This document shows, piece by piece, positions 45,346 through 54,369 of a DNA stretch of 64,000 nucleotides. The stretch is from contig JARXAD010000001.1 in NCBI GenBank assembly GCA_029866025.1, forward strand, positions 355,873 to 419,872. The letters are read 5' to 3'. Positions within the stretch are counted from its first letter, which is position 1. Each line of letters begins with the position of its first letter. The notes under the pieces are model-generated. The model was not told where the DNA came from and made no database searches. It saw nothing but the letters and a program-made list of their open reading frames with translations. The translations under genes and the position numbers were made by a program. This DNA comes from Vampirovibrionales bacterium (GTDB taxonomy: Bacteria > Cyanobacteriota > Vampirovibrionia > Vampirovibrionales > Vampirovibrionaceae).

Positions 45346-46140
45346 ATGATTCGAGTGCCTTTTCAACCAACGGTTTATGCTCCAAAGGTTGATGTCTATT
45401 TTGGTGGGCACCGAACTAGTGCCAAGGATATTTACTTTGGTGATAATAAAGACCAAATATCTTTCTCATCCTACTCCGTTACTTCGGCATCGAAACCAAA
45501 AGCTATTGTCTTTTCAAAAGATTCGAGAGAATTTCAAACAGCAGCCCATGAGCTTGGCCATGCTTTAACTTATATTGCTTGGGGCATCCCAGTTAAGGCC
45601 ATAAGGTTGGGGCAAAACAAAAAAATGAAAAATGGTTTGGTGAAAGTGGGTTCTACGCATATTGGCCGTGGCGTAACAAGCGCATCGTTTGATTTTAAAA
45701 ATAAGGATAATGACGTAGGAGCGTTAAGGGCTGCCTTCAATGCTTTGGCCGGTTATGCCTTTGAAGATTGGGCTTCACTTGGAACCCTTAAAAAAATATT
45801 CGCATTGTTAGAGTCCGGTGAAACGATTCGAACTCGCCAGGAATCTTCCGATTTTAAAGGTTTTTTAGACTTAATACTAAATTATATCCGACGCGTTTCA
45901 TACCGCGATAGCAAATCTGTCAAGGAAATACTCGGTAAGGTTCAGGTTAACGTGATATTTCAATCGGAAAAAATTATTAGAGTGATTGGAAAAGAAAAAT
46001 ACAAAGCCATGACCCAAGACTTAGCCAACAAAAAAGAATTGAAAACTCCCAAAGAAGTGGAGGCCTTTTTTGAAAAACATTTAGGCAAAAATTACAACTG
46101 GAAACCGGTGCAAGAATTAATTGATGCCACCTTTACCTAG
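45346..46140 (+). CDS. HExxH metalloprotease-like protein with N-terminal x-F-G motif (candidate effector)
   Basis: 264 residues, no full-length family. The zinc helix H68-E69-L-G-H72 (TAAHELGHALTYIAWG) resembles FtsH-type (M41) proteases: AIRLG after it, and later AFNALAGYAFEDWASLG like the helix that gives the third metal ligand. No ATPase domain is present, so it is not FtsH. The N-terminus (VDVYFGGHRTSAKDIYFGDN) has two x-F-G motifs and no signal peptide; it shares this with small proteins nearby. The C-terminal third is charged helices. It could be an exported protease, or an inactive scaffold. AT-richer than its neighbours. Confidence 0.65.
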   Translation: MIRVPFQPTVYAPKVDVYFGGHRTSAKDIYFGDNKDQISFSSYSVTSASKPKAIVFSKDSREFQTAAHELGHALTYIAWGIPVKAIRLGQNKKMKNGLVKVGSTHIGRGVTSASFDFKNKDNDVGALRAAFNALAGYAFEDWASLGTLKKIFALLESGETIRTRQESSDFKGFLDLILNYIRRVSYRDSKSVKEILGKVQVNVIFQSEKIIRVIGKEKYKAMTQDLANKKELKTPKEVEAFFEKHLGKNYNWKPVQELIDATFT

Positions 46141-46150
46141 CCTATTTAAG

Positions 46151-46165
46151 CGCCGCTATGCGGCG
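46151..46165. terminator. GC hairpin between convergent genes, spanning the stop of proline dehydrogenase
   Basis: CGCCGC (46151-46156) pairs with GCGGCG (46160-46165), loop TAT. The minus-strand stop (complement of 46156-46158) lies at the stem-loop junction. Six GC pairs, no T-run; it may end transcripts from both sides. Confidence 0.5.
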
Positions 46166-47139
46166 TGGAAGACCCACGGGAACCACTTGCGCATGGTGGC
46201 GTTAAACACATGGCCAGCCACAGTGGGGTTTTCTTTCAGGCGGCGGGTGCAATAGCCGTACCAGTCTTTGCCGTAGGGCACGTAAATACGCAGAGGGTGG
46301 CCCCAGCCTAAAATCATGTCGCGCATGGCTTCATCCACACCCAACAGCATCTGAAATTCGTACTTATCTTTGGGCACCTTGTATTCATCCAGCAAGCGGC
46401 AGGCTTCCCACACCAGGCGTTCGTCATGGGTGGCAATGCCCACAAAGGCGCCCTGCTTTAGCATTTCTTCTAGCACCAGCACGTAATTTTTGTTAATGGT
46501 GTCTTTGTCTTTAAAGGCAATAGTGCGGGGTTCCACATAAATGCCCTTGCACAGCCTAAAGTGGGCCCCACCGGCACCGGCTAATTGGCTACACATATGG
46601 CGAACGTCACCCAAGGTGCGGCGCATATAGGCTTGTAACACAATACCCACGTTGGTAAATTGTTGGCGAAGAGTGAGGTAGAGATGAATGGTAGGCGTGG
46701 TACAGTCGCTGTGTTCCATATCCAGCCGAACCAAAGGGGCTTTACCATCAATGGGGGTGCTGGCCGCTTTGGCCACAATGCCTTCAATCAACTGATGGCA
46801 GGTATTGCCATCCATCAGTAAGCCTAAGGCGGTGGGTTTGACGGAGACATTGGCGTCTAAGCCTTTTTTGGCCAGTTGTTCCACAATGGTGTGGTAGGCA
46901 CGTGCCGTTTCGTGGGCTTGGTCCATGTGGGTAATGTACTCACCCAGTAAATCAATGGTGCAGCGCGCGCCTAGGGCGTTTAGCTTGGCCACACAGGTTA
47001 GCATTTCGTCCATGGTTTCTCCCGCCACATAGCTAGACGAAATGGCTTTAACAATGGGCCGTGGCACGAGAGGCAACACAGCAACAAGTAGTTGATTAAA
47101 TCGATGAGTAAAGGACATGGCGGTGTGTGAATCCATCAT
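46156..47139 (-). CDS. Proline dehydrogenase
   Basis: 327 residues. FAD-dependent oxidation of proline to pyrroline-5-carboxylate, electrons to quinone. The TIM-barrel features of the family: TIDLLGEYI, SVKPTALGLL, VRLDMEHSDCTTPT, IVLQAYMRRTL, FRLCKGIYVEP, IATHDERLV, FQMLLGVDEAMRD and RIYVPYGKDWYGYCTRRLKENP. It is of the monofunctional type (no aldehyde dehydrogenase part). It stands alone, divergent from fabI, with a 160-base gap in which no other gene is seen. Confidence 0.9.
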   Translation of the reverse strand: MMDSHTAMSFTHRFNQLLVAVLPLVPRPIVKAISSSYVAGETMDEMLTCVAKLNALGARCTIDLLGEYITHMDQAHETARAYHTIVEQLAKKGLDANVSVKPTALGLLMDGNTCHQLIEGIVAKAASTPIDGKAPLVRLDMEHSDCTTPTIHLYLTLRQQFTNVGIVLQAYMRRTLGDVRHMCSQLAGAGGAHFRLCKGIYVEPRTIAFKDKDTINKNYVLVLEEMLKQGAFVGIATHDERLVWEACRLLDEYKVPKDKYEFQMLLGVDEAMRDMILGWGHPLRIYVPYGKDWYGYCTRRLKENPTVAGHVFNATMRKWFPWVFHAA

Positions 47140-47299
47140 AAATACGGCGTATTAATTGTCACACGGTAATTGAAACAACCAGAGCTTGGCAATGTTAACC
47201 CCTGTAACAGTCATTTTTTAAGGTTCCGTGCGCTTCTGCTGTGTTTTTGATAGTGTTTGTAAATATTTATTTTGTAGTCCCTCTTTTTAGGAGTTCCTT

Positions 47300-48130
47300 A
47301 TGACCACCACCTTGGAAGCCCCCACCATGACCGCCCCTCAAGCCTTTCCCAGCACTCAAGGCTTATTGGCCGGCCAAACGGGTATTATCTTTGGTGTGGC
47401 ACACAAAAGCAGCATTGCGTGGGCCATTGCCCAAGCCCTTAGTAACGCTGGCATGAAGCTGGCCTTTACCTATCAAGGCGAACGCTTGGAAAAAAACGTT
47501 CGCGAACTGGCCGAAACCTTGGAAGGCAGCTTGATTCTTCCTTGTGATGTGACGGTAGATAGCGAGCTGGATGCCGTGTTTGAGCAAGTGGGCGACGCTT
47601 ATGGCAAGCTGAACACCATGATTCACAGTGTGGCCTTTGCCCCTAAAGATGATTTGCAGGGTGAATACATTAACACCAGCCGCGACGGGTACCTGCTCTC
47701 GCAAAATATCAGCAGCTATTCCCTAACGGCGATGGCCAAGCGGGCTCGCCCCCTCATGCAAAAAGCCGGAGGCGGCTCTATTACTACCCTGACCTACTTG
47801 GGTGGTGAGCGCGTGGTGGAAAACTACAACGTGATGGGCGTTGCCAAAGCTGCGCTTGAAATGAGCGTGCGTTACTTGGCCAAAGATTTGGGTCCCGACA
47901 ACATTCGAATTAATGCCATTAGTGCTGGCCCCATTAAAACCTTGGCTGCCCGTGGCATTAGCGGGTTTGGCAGTATTTTGGACGAAATGGAAAAACGCAC
48001 ACCCTTGCAGCGTAACGTGGATGCCAGTGAAGTGGGTGACACCGCCTTGTACTTGGCCAGTCACCTGTCGCGCGGTGTGACGGGTGAAGTGATTCACGTG
48101 GATGCGGGTTTCCATGTGATGGGGTACTAA
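47300..48130 (+). CDS. fabI: Enoyl-ACP reductase FabI
   Basis: 276 residues. NADH-dependent enoyl-ACP reductase, last step of the fatty acid elongation cycle. The SDR nucleotide site reads GIIFGVAHKSSIAWAIAQAL; the catalytic tyrosine and lysine are Y176 and K183 (NYNVMGVAKAALE, Y-x6-K), and LGPDNIRINAISAGPIKTLAARGI follows as in FabI. An AGGAG site precedes the ATG. A terminator follows. The N-terminal 22 residues are a lead of unknown use. Confidence 0.95.
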   Translation: MTTTLEAPTMTAPQAFPSTQGLLAGQTGIIFGVAHKSSIAWAIAQALSNAGMKLAFTYQGERLEKNVRELAETLEGSLILPCDVTVDSELDAVFEQVGDAYGKLNTMIHSVAFAPKDDLQGEYINTSRDGYLLSQNISSYSLTAMAKRARPLMQKAGGGSITTLTYLGGERVVENYNVMGVAKAALEMSVRYLAKDLGPDNIRINAISAGPIKTLAARGISGFGSILDEMEKRTPLQRNVDASEVGDTALYLASHLSRGVTGEVIHVDAGFHVMGY

Positions 48131-48157
48131 GGCAATTGTTAATGCCGTTAGGTTTTT
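48127..48157 (+). terminator. Intrinsic terminator after fabI
   Basis: CTAAGGCA pairs with TGCC-g-TTAG (one bulged base), followed by GTTTTT. The fabI stop codon lies in the left arm (48128-48130). Confidence 0.6.
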
Positions 48158-48197
48158 CTAGGTAGATATGTTCCATTCCTTAGTAAAGGTGATCAAC

Positions 48198-48458
48198 ATG
48201 CGCATTGGTTTTAGTGGCTATCCAACAGTTCGCTTTTCCCAGCAGACAAATGGTGCAGATGCGGATCAAAAAGGCCATTTAAATAGGGCTTTGCCGAGTA
48301 GCCATATTACACTTCGGACAGATAACGGGCCTAAAACAGTTCCTGTTGTCTATGGCGATTTAGAAAATTTGGCTAAAGAGCCTGTAATGGAAGTAGCTGC
48401 TAATATACTGGCGGAGCAACCACGAGGTGAGCAAAGATATATGACAATTTTTACCTAA
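48198..48458 (+). CDS. Small protein with N-terminal x-F-(S/G) motif
   Basis: 86 residues, orphan. AAAGGTG seven bases before ATG 48198 decides the start; the frame runs back to 48168. The N-terminus MRIGFSGYPTVRFSQQTNG has the same kind of lead (hydrophobic/proline, V-x-F-S) as other small genes here. The rest is polar; the last 30 residues form a helix (EPVMEVAANILAEQP). No domain recognised. It lies between fabI and the radical SAM gene. Confidence 0.55.
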   Translation: MRIGFSGYPTVRFSQQTNGADADQKGHLNRALPSSHITLRTDNGPKTVPVVYGDLENLAKEPVMEVAANILAEQPRGEQRYMTIFT

Positions 48459-48508
48459 TTAACGTCCTAAATCTGATTGCTTAACAAAATTAAGGAAATT
48501 CACTTTTT

Positions 48509-51304
48509 ATGAGCTACGTTGCGTCTCAAGCCACCAGTAGTAGCATAAGTACCCCTTCAGGTAATAACGGGCAGCGCCGCAAAGGCCTGCCCGTTCACTT
48601 ATCGCTGTTAGAAAATGTTCTTCTCCCCCAGGTTCACAAGCCAGGGCGGTATTTGGGGCTAGAGCAAGGCGCCTACAAAAAGCCCTTCCACACCGCTAAA
48701 GCCACGCTGGCCTTTGCCTTCCCCGATCTCTACGAGATTGGTCTGTCTAATTACGGCATTAAATTGCTGTACAGCATCGTCAATCAGCACCCCAACTACC
48801 TGTGCGACCGCGTCTACGCCTTTGCCGGAGACCTTCGCGCCTTAGCTGCCGAGCATAATCTCCCTCTCTTTGGGGTGGAATCCAAGGTGCCGGTTAAAGA
48901 TTTTGACCTGCTGGCCTTTTCCCTTCAATACGAACTGAACACCACCACCCTACTAGGCATGCTGGAATCCGCCCAATTGCCCTTGCGTGCAAAAGATCGC
49001 CCCACGCTAGACTACCCCATTGTGATTGGTGGCGGCCCCGGCAGCGGAAACCCCATGCCCTTGGCCCCATTTTTTGACGCCATTATTTTAGGCGACGGGG
49101 AAGAAATCCTCATTGAGCTGTTGGATACTATTACTGAAGGTAAAACCAAAGGCTGGGATAAGCCCGCCATGATGGCGGCTTTGGGTGCCATTGATGGGGT
49201 GTACATTCCCGGCCAAAGCGAACGTGCCTACAAGCGCATTGTGGATATTGCGGAAAAGCACATTGACATTGCGCCTCTGATACCAGCGGTTGCTGCCGTG
49301 CATGACCGTGTGGTGGTGGAAGCCCGCCGTGGTTGCGACCGCATGTGCCGGTTTTGCCAACCCAGCTTTATGAATTTGCCCACCCGTGAGCAAAGCGTTG
49401 AGAATATTAAAAAAAGCGCCTTGGCCGAACTGGAAAAAACAGGCTACGAAGAATGCTCGCTGCTATCGCTTTCTATTGCCGACTACAGCCATTTTAAACC
49501 CTTGGTGATGGAGGTGACGGATGCCCTGAAAGATTATGGCGCGTCACTATCACTGTCTAGCCAGCGGGCCGACCGTTTTAGTGTGGAAGTAGCCGAAGCC
49601 GTGAGTAGCGTTAAAAAATCCACCCTTACCTTTGCCCCAGAAGCGGGCACCAACCGCATGCGCAATGTGATTAATAAAAACCTAAGCGACGCCGAGATTC
49701 TCAATGCGGTGACGAGTGCTTACAAGGCGGGCTGGAACAAAGTCAAACTCTACTTCATGATCGGCCTCCCCACCGAAACCCAAGAAGACTTGGATGGCAT
49801 TGTGGCCACTGTCAAGCGGCTTCAACAGGCATGTAAAGCTATTTCTCGCGAGAAGGCGCTTTCTAACAAAAAACACCTCGAAGTGAACGTCACCATTAGT
49901 AACTTTGTGCCTAAGCCTCATACGCCTTTTCAGTGGTTTGCCCAAGACAGCATGCCCATGCTGCGCGAAAAAATTGCCTACCTCCGAGGCGAATTTAGGG
50001 GCGTACCGGGTGCCAAGGTCAACTTTACGGATCCAGAAATTAGCAAGCTGGAAGCTGTCATTTCTAAGGCGGGCCCGGAACTGGCCGATGTCATTGAGCT
50101 GGCGTATCGCAAGGGGGCCTATTTAGACGCCTGGGAAGACATGAGCAGCTTTGACAAGTGGTTTGAAGCCCTTCATGAGCTAGGCCTAAACGAAGAAACC
50201 TACACCCGCGATCGGTTGGTAAGCTTGGACGATGCCCTGCCATGGGACCCCATTGATATGGGTCTGGACAAAGAGTGGTTGAAGGCGGAATACATGAAGG
50301 CCACGGAAGCGGCTGGCACCACCCCCTGCTTTGAAACCTGCAGCACCTGCGGCGTGTGTGCCACTTACAGCACGTGGCCCAAATTCATCGACCCTCCAAA
50401 GGAGGGTTTTTCTACTGGCATATTGAAGATTACGAAAGTCCATAAGCGAGAAGTACTTCCCCCCGTGGAGCGAGTAGTACTAAAGCTGGAAAAGCGTGGG
50501 CGCTTGCGGTTTATTTCACACCTCGATTGGTTACGCTTGGTGATGCGAGCCATGAAGCGAGCCAAATTACCCATGGCCTACAGCCAAGGGTATCATCCCA
50601 AGCCCAAAGTAACCTTTAGCCCCGCCTTACCCTTGATGATGGAAAGCCTGGGGGAATGGATTGAGCTGGAGCTGACAGCATTAACCCCCGATGTGGCTAA
50701 GCGCTTGAATGCCTACCTACCTGAAGGGGGCCAAGCCATTGAAGAAGAACATGTAGCCATTACCCAGTCTAAGCTTACCAAACGGATGGTGGGCGTCACT
50801 TATGAGGCTACTCCCAACTGGCCGGAGGATTTGGGTTGCGGTGGGGATGGACAGGTACCCCCCAATGCCCGTACAATGCAACCATCGCTTCTATCGTGCG
50901 TTGAGACGTTTTTGGCCCAAGATGCTTGGCTCGTCACAACTTCAGAAGACGATATGCCCCCAACTGTTTTGGACTGTCGACCTTATTTATCCCAGCTTTC
51001 TGCGGATTCACACCACACTGTGACCTTAACCTTCCAGCAAGTGACTGCCCTTCCCACCGAAATCGTTTCGACTGAAACGATGGAAGGAATGCCCCAAGCC
51101 ACACCCGATGCGGCCCATGCCTCTTCTCAGGCACCCATCCAACTGTTTAGCTTGCGGCCCCGATGGATTTTGTCTCAATTGGTGTCTTCTTTACCTGTGT
51201 TACCCGCCTCGTGGACCATTCGCCGTCAGGCCATCCACCTAGCGCCATTAGATTCCTCTGCCACCAACTTGAGCAGCCCTTCTTTGGCTGCGGCTGGCGT
51301 CTAA
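48509..51304 (+). CDS. Fused radical SAM (TIGR03960) and DUF2344 (TIGR03936) protein
   Basis: 931 residues. The N-terminal part is a B12-binding-like region then radical SAM with C276-x3-C280-x2-C283 (RRGCDRMCRFCQPSF); the C-terminal part (about 640-800) starts RLRFISHLDWLRLVMRAMKR and AYSQGYHPKPKVTFSPALPL as in DUF2344. In other bacteria these are either adjacent or fused, often next to RNase G or rplU; here RNase E/G follows by 269 bases. The substrate is unknown; tRNA or ribosomal modification is suspected. The final 130 residues are low-complexity and not recognised. Confidence 0.9.
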   Translation: MSYVASQATSSSISTPSGNNGQRRKGLPVHLSLLENVLLPQVHKPGRYLGLEQGAYKKPFHTAKATLAFAFPDLYEIGLSNYGIKLLYSIVNQHPNYLCDRVYAFAGDLRALAAEHNLPLFGVESKVPVKDFDLLAFSLQYELNTTTLLGMLESAQLPLRAKDRPTLDYPIVIGGGPGSGNPMPLAPFFDAIILGDGEEILIELLDTITEGKTKGWDKPAMMAALGAIDGVYIPGQSERAYKRIVDIAEKHIDIAPLIPAVAAVHDRVVVEARRGCDRMCRFCQPSFMNLPTREQSVENIKKSALAELEKTGYEECSLLSLSIADYSHFKPLVMEVTDALKDYGASLSLSSQRADRFSVEVAEAVSSVKKSTLTFAPEAGTNRMRNVINKNLSDAEILNAVTSAYKAGWNKVKLYFMIGLPTETQEDLDGIVATVKRLQQACKAISREKALSNKKHLEVNVTISNFVPKPHTPFQWFAQDSMPMLREKIAYLRGEFRGVPGAKVNFTDPEISKLEAVISKAGPELADVIELAYRKGAYLDAWEDMSSFDKWFEALHELGLNEETYTRDRLVSLDDALPWDPIDMGLDKEWLKAEYMKATEAAGTTPCFETCSTCGVCATYSTWPKFIDPPKEGFSTGILKITKVHKREVLPPVERVVLKLEKRGRLRFISHLDWLRLVMRAMKRAKLPMAYSQGYHPKPKVTFSPALPLMMESLGEWIELELTALTPDVAKRLNAYLPEGGQAIEEEHVAITQSKLTKRMVGVTYEATPNWPEDLGCGGDGQVPPNARTMQPSLLSCVETFLAQDAWLVTTSEDDMPPTVLDCRPYLSQLSADSHHTVTLTFQQVTALPTEIVSTETMEGMPQATPDAAHASSQAPIQLFSLRPRWILSQLVSSLPVLPASWTIRRQAIHLAPLDSSATNLSSPSLAAAGV

Positions 51305-51573
51305 CACACTCAACACACCGCATTTCTGGATAACGAACGTCGCACCCAACACAGAATGGCTGTTTATCGCCCTTTTGCTGTTGCTGACAATGCCGCCTCG
51401 GCTGCCTCAAACCTCTTCTCCTTACTCTTTGTGAGGAATCAGGCACGTTAGGCTCGATAGTCGTTTCGTTTTTTGTTAGCCCGCTTAATAGCGCTGTTGC
51501 AAGGCAACCCATCGCCATCCAGCCTGTTAACCACAACGGTTCTAACATTGTTTAGGAGTAACCACAATTTTAT

Positions 51574-54201
51574 ATGGTCAAGCAACGCGTTATCGTCTCA
51601 GAACGAGACAACATTGCCGCCCTGTTTGAAGATGACCGGGCCGTTGAATTCATTATCAATCGGGGAGACACTCTCCTAGGGGATGTGTACCTATCCACCG
51701 TGGAAAACATTTTGCCCAGCATTGACGCTGCCTTTGTAAACGTGGGTGGCAACAAAATGGGTTTTTTGCATGCCAGTGATGTTGAAGGCAAAGGTGAACT
51801 GCAAAAGCGCCTCAAGCCCAAACAAAAAATGGTGGTGCAGGTGGTTAAAGAGCCCACCGGCCACAAGGGTCCTCGGGTAACTACCAACATAAGCTTGCCT
51901 GGCCGCTTTCTCGTGTTTATGCCCGATTCTAAGGGTATTAGTGTCAGCCGTCGCATTGAAGACCCCACCGAACGGGCCCGCCTAAAAGCCATTGTCAGCT
52001 TGGTGAAGCCCCATGGCGTGGGCGTCATTATTCGTACTGAAGCCCAAGGTCAGCAAGAAGCCGACTTGCAAGAAGATTTTGAAATTTTGCTGGATCGCTG
52101 GCAAACCATTGTCACGGCCGCCGATACCGCATCCAATAATTGCTTGCTCTATCGCGATCAAGATTTGCTGTATCGCGTCATTCGCGAAGTGGTGACGGAA
52201 GACACCGACGAGATTGTTGTGGACACCGCCTTTGGCCAACAGCGTGGCCAGCAGCTGCTGCAAACCTGGAACATGGATAGCAGCATTAAGGTAACCCATT
52301 ACCAAGGTGCACAATCCATCTTGGTGGCCATGGGGGTGGAACGCGAAATTAAATTGGCATTGCAAACCAAGGTGCCGTTGCCCAGTGGTGGTTATCTGTA
52401 CATTCAACCCACGGAAGCCTTGTGCGTGGTGGACGTGAACAGTGGCAAATTTACCAGCTCTTCCTCTCAGGCAGAGACTATTCGCCTTACCAACTTGGAA
52501 TCGTGCAAAGAAATTGCCCGCCAGCTGCGCCTGCGAAACATTGGCGGCATGATTATTGTGGATTTCATTGATATGGAATCCCGCACTGATAAGCTAAAGG
52601 TGCTGGAAGCCTTTGATAAGGAACTGGCCCCCGATAAATCCAAACCCCAAATGGGTCAACTCACGGATTTAGGCTTGGTGGAAATGACACGCCACCGCCA
52701 AGGACAAGCCTTGAGCGAAATTTTTAGTCGCGAATGCCCCATGTGCCAAGGCCGTGGCCATGCCATTGAGCAATTTGCTTGGGCCCCTCCCAATGCGGAA
52801 GCGGAAGGCCGCTTGTTTGGCCGCAGCAACAGCAGCAGCCGCAACCCCATGCAGCGCATGCAACAACGGGGTAAGGCCGGCGGCTATAAAAGTACCAGTG
52901 TTAAACCGGGCGGCCCTGCAGAATCCGTATTGGAGCGTACCGACGCCCTGCCACCACGCCCACAAGTCAAACCATTATCAGAACAGCTACCCTTGGGCGC
53001 CCCCGATCGCAAGCCACTGCCGCTCAAGCCATTCCGGTTGGATTTACGCCAGTTGCAAGCCTACGTGGAGCAACAAACTTTGGAACGTACCGGTGCCAGC
53101 TTTGGCCGTTGCGTGCGTACCACCCACACCCCGTCTGAAACCAACCGCATGCTGAGCCGCATTAACCCTAAGGCTATGGATGTGCTCACCTTGGTCTCCG
53201 ATGTGGAAAACGGTGGCGGTTCTCTGTTTGCGGTGTTTGAAGAGCCCACACCCATTGAAAATGATTCCTACGAAGGCTATGAGGGCGAAACTACTCCGGA
53301 AACAGGACGAGCCTTACCACGGGATGGACGTATGCCTGTGATGGCTGGTGCTGCTGGCTATGACAGAAGTCAACAACACGGACCTCAACCAAATCAGCGG
53401 CGTAGCGGTAACACCCTTAACGAAGCTACGGATGGTGGTGACGCAGGTGATGACACCACCCAGGATATGGCCTCTGCTCTCAATGGTCCCAGCCGTCAAT
53501 CATTAGCTCAGCGTCAGGTACCGGAAGCAGCCCCCAAACCCCTCGTTCCCGCTCTGGAAGCTCCCAAAGCGCCAGCAGTTAAACCTTCCGGTGGCTTACC
53601 CGGCTTACTGTCATCCATCTTCCGTCGCTTACCTGGTGGGCATCATACCGAAGCGCCACCCATGTCGCCGACAGAAACTGATGGTGGCTCGCCACGCATG
53701 GCCGTCCTAGAGCTTCCGGGACAAGCACCCTTGCCTGCCTCCAGCCGCTCGCGGGCCAGCCAACCTTTGGTGGAGCGAGACCTTCCACTTTCGGCAGGAG
53801 AAGGATCTGAAGGTGAAGTCTCCAATGAAGGTCGCCCTTCAGGGGGAGCTCGCAGAAATGCTCCCAATGCTGGTCCTGGTAATAGTGGACGAACAGCGGC
53901 GTCCTCCCGTCGAGGTGGTTCCGTTCCTCGCTATGAGCCCCCAATGACGGGTGGAGCGCCAGAGCCAGCATCCACAAACGCTGTGGTTCGCTATGCCGAA
54001 TTACCTACCGATGATGACGATGACTCGGCAGACGCTTTTGAAGGCGAAGGTGGTAACGAAGCCGCCACTGTTGCCAGTCGTTCGCCTCGCAGTGGCAGTA
54101 GCTCCAATAGCCGTAATCGTCGTCGCCCTCGTCGCCCTAGTGGTGGGGGAGGCACCGGTGGCGGCGGCGGGCGTCGTCCCCCTTCAGGCCCTGCCAGCTA
54201 A
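51574..54201 (+). CDS. Ribonuclease E/G family endoribonuclease with long disordered tail
   Basis: 875 residues. The catalytic half (1-400) contains an S1 domain (GDVYLSTVENILPSIDAAFVNVG), FLHASD, the catalytic aspartates in CVVDVNSGKF and IIVDFIDME, and the zinc link ECPMCQGRGH near residue 387-392. It cleaves single-stranded RNA for decay and maturation. The tail (about 530-875) is rich in Pro, Gly, Ser, Arg and Glu and ends in Arg/Gly-rich repeats (NRRRPRRPSGGGGTGGGGG), likely for binding RNA or partners. It follows the radical SAM/DUF2344 gene, as often seen. A clear terminator follows. Confidence 0.93.
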   Translation: MVKQRVIVSERDNIAALFEDDRAVEFIINRGDTLLGDVYLSTVENILPSIDAAFVNVGGNKMGFLHASDVEGKGELQKRLKPKQKMVVQVVKEPTGHKGPRVTTNISLPGRFLVFMPDSKGISVSRRIEDPTERARLKAIVSLVKPHGVGVIIRTEAQGQQEADLQEDFEILLDRWQTIVTAADTASNNCLLYRDQDLLYRVIREVVTEDTDEIVVDTAFGQQRGQQLLQTWNMDSSIKVTHYQGAQSILVAMGVEREIKLALQTKVPLPSGGYLYIQPTEALCVVDVNSGKFTSSSSQAETIRLTNLESCKEIARQLRLRNIGGMIIVDFIDMESRTDKLKVLEAFDKELAPDKSKPQMGQLTDLGLVEMTRHRQGQALSEIFSRECPMCQGRGHAIEQFAWAPPNAEAEGRLFGRSNSSSRNPMQRMQQRGKAGGYKSTSVKPGGPAESVLERTDALPPRPQVKPLSEQLPLGAPDRKPLPLKPFRLDLRQLQAYVEQQTLERTGASFGRCVRTTHTPSETNRMLSRINPKAMDVLTLVSDVENGGGSLFAVFEEPTPIENDSYEGYEGETTPETGRALPRDGRMPVMAGAAGYDRSQQHGPQPNQRRSGNTLNEATDGGDAGDDTTQDMASALNGPSRQSLAQRQVPEAAPKPLVPALEAPKAPAVKPSGGLPGLLSSIFRRLPGGHHTEAPPMSPTETDGGSPRMAVLELPGQAPLPASSRSRASQPLVERDLPLSAGEGSEGEVSNEGRPSGGARRNAPNAGPGNSGRTAASSRRGGSVPRYEPPMTGGAPEPASTNAVVRYAELPTDDDDDSADAFEGEGGNEAATVASRSPRSGSSSNSRNRRRPRRPSGGGGTGGGGGRRPPSGPAS

Positions 54202-54231
54202 GCAAACGGTAACCCTTTAAAGGTATGTTTT

Positions 54232-54267
54232 ATCCCCTCAGGTTCCAAAAGGCTTGGGGGGATTTTT
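54232..54267 (+). terminator. Intrinsic terminator after RNase E/G
   Basis: ATCCCCTCA (54232-54240) pairs with TGGGGGGAT (54255-54263), one T-G wobble, loop 14 bases, then TTTT. Strong and well placed, 30 bases after the stop. Confidence 0.85.
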
Positions 54268-54369
54268 AGTGACCAACGTTACATCCAACGCGCTTCGGCT
54301 TGAGGCCGCTGCTGCCTTGCATTACACTCAAAGGGAAACACACTAGCTTTCTGTATGCGAGGTACTTCC

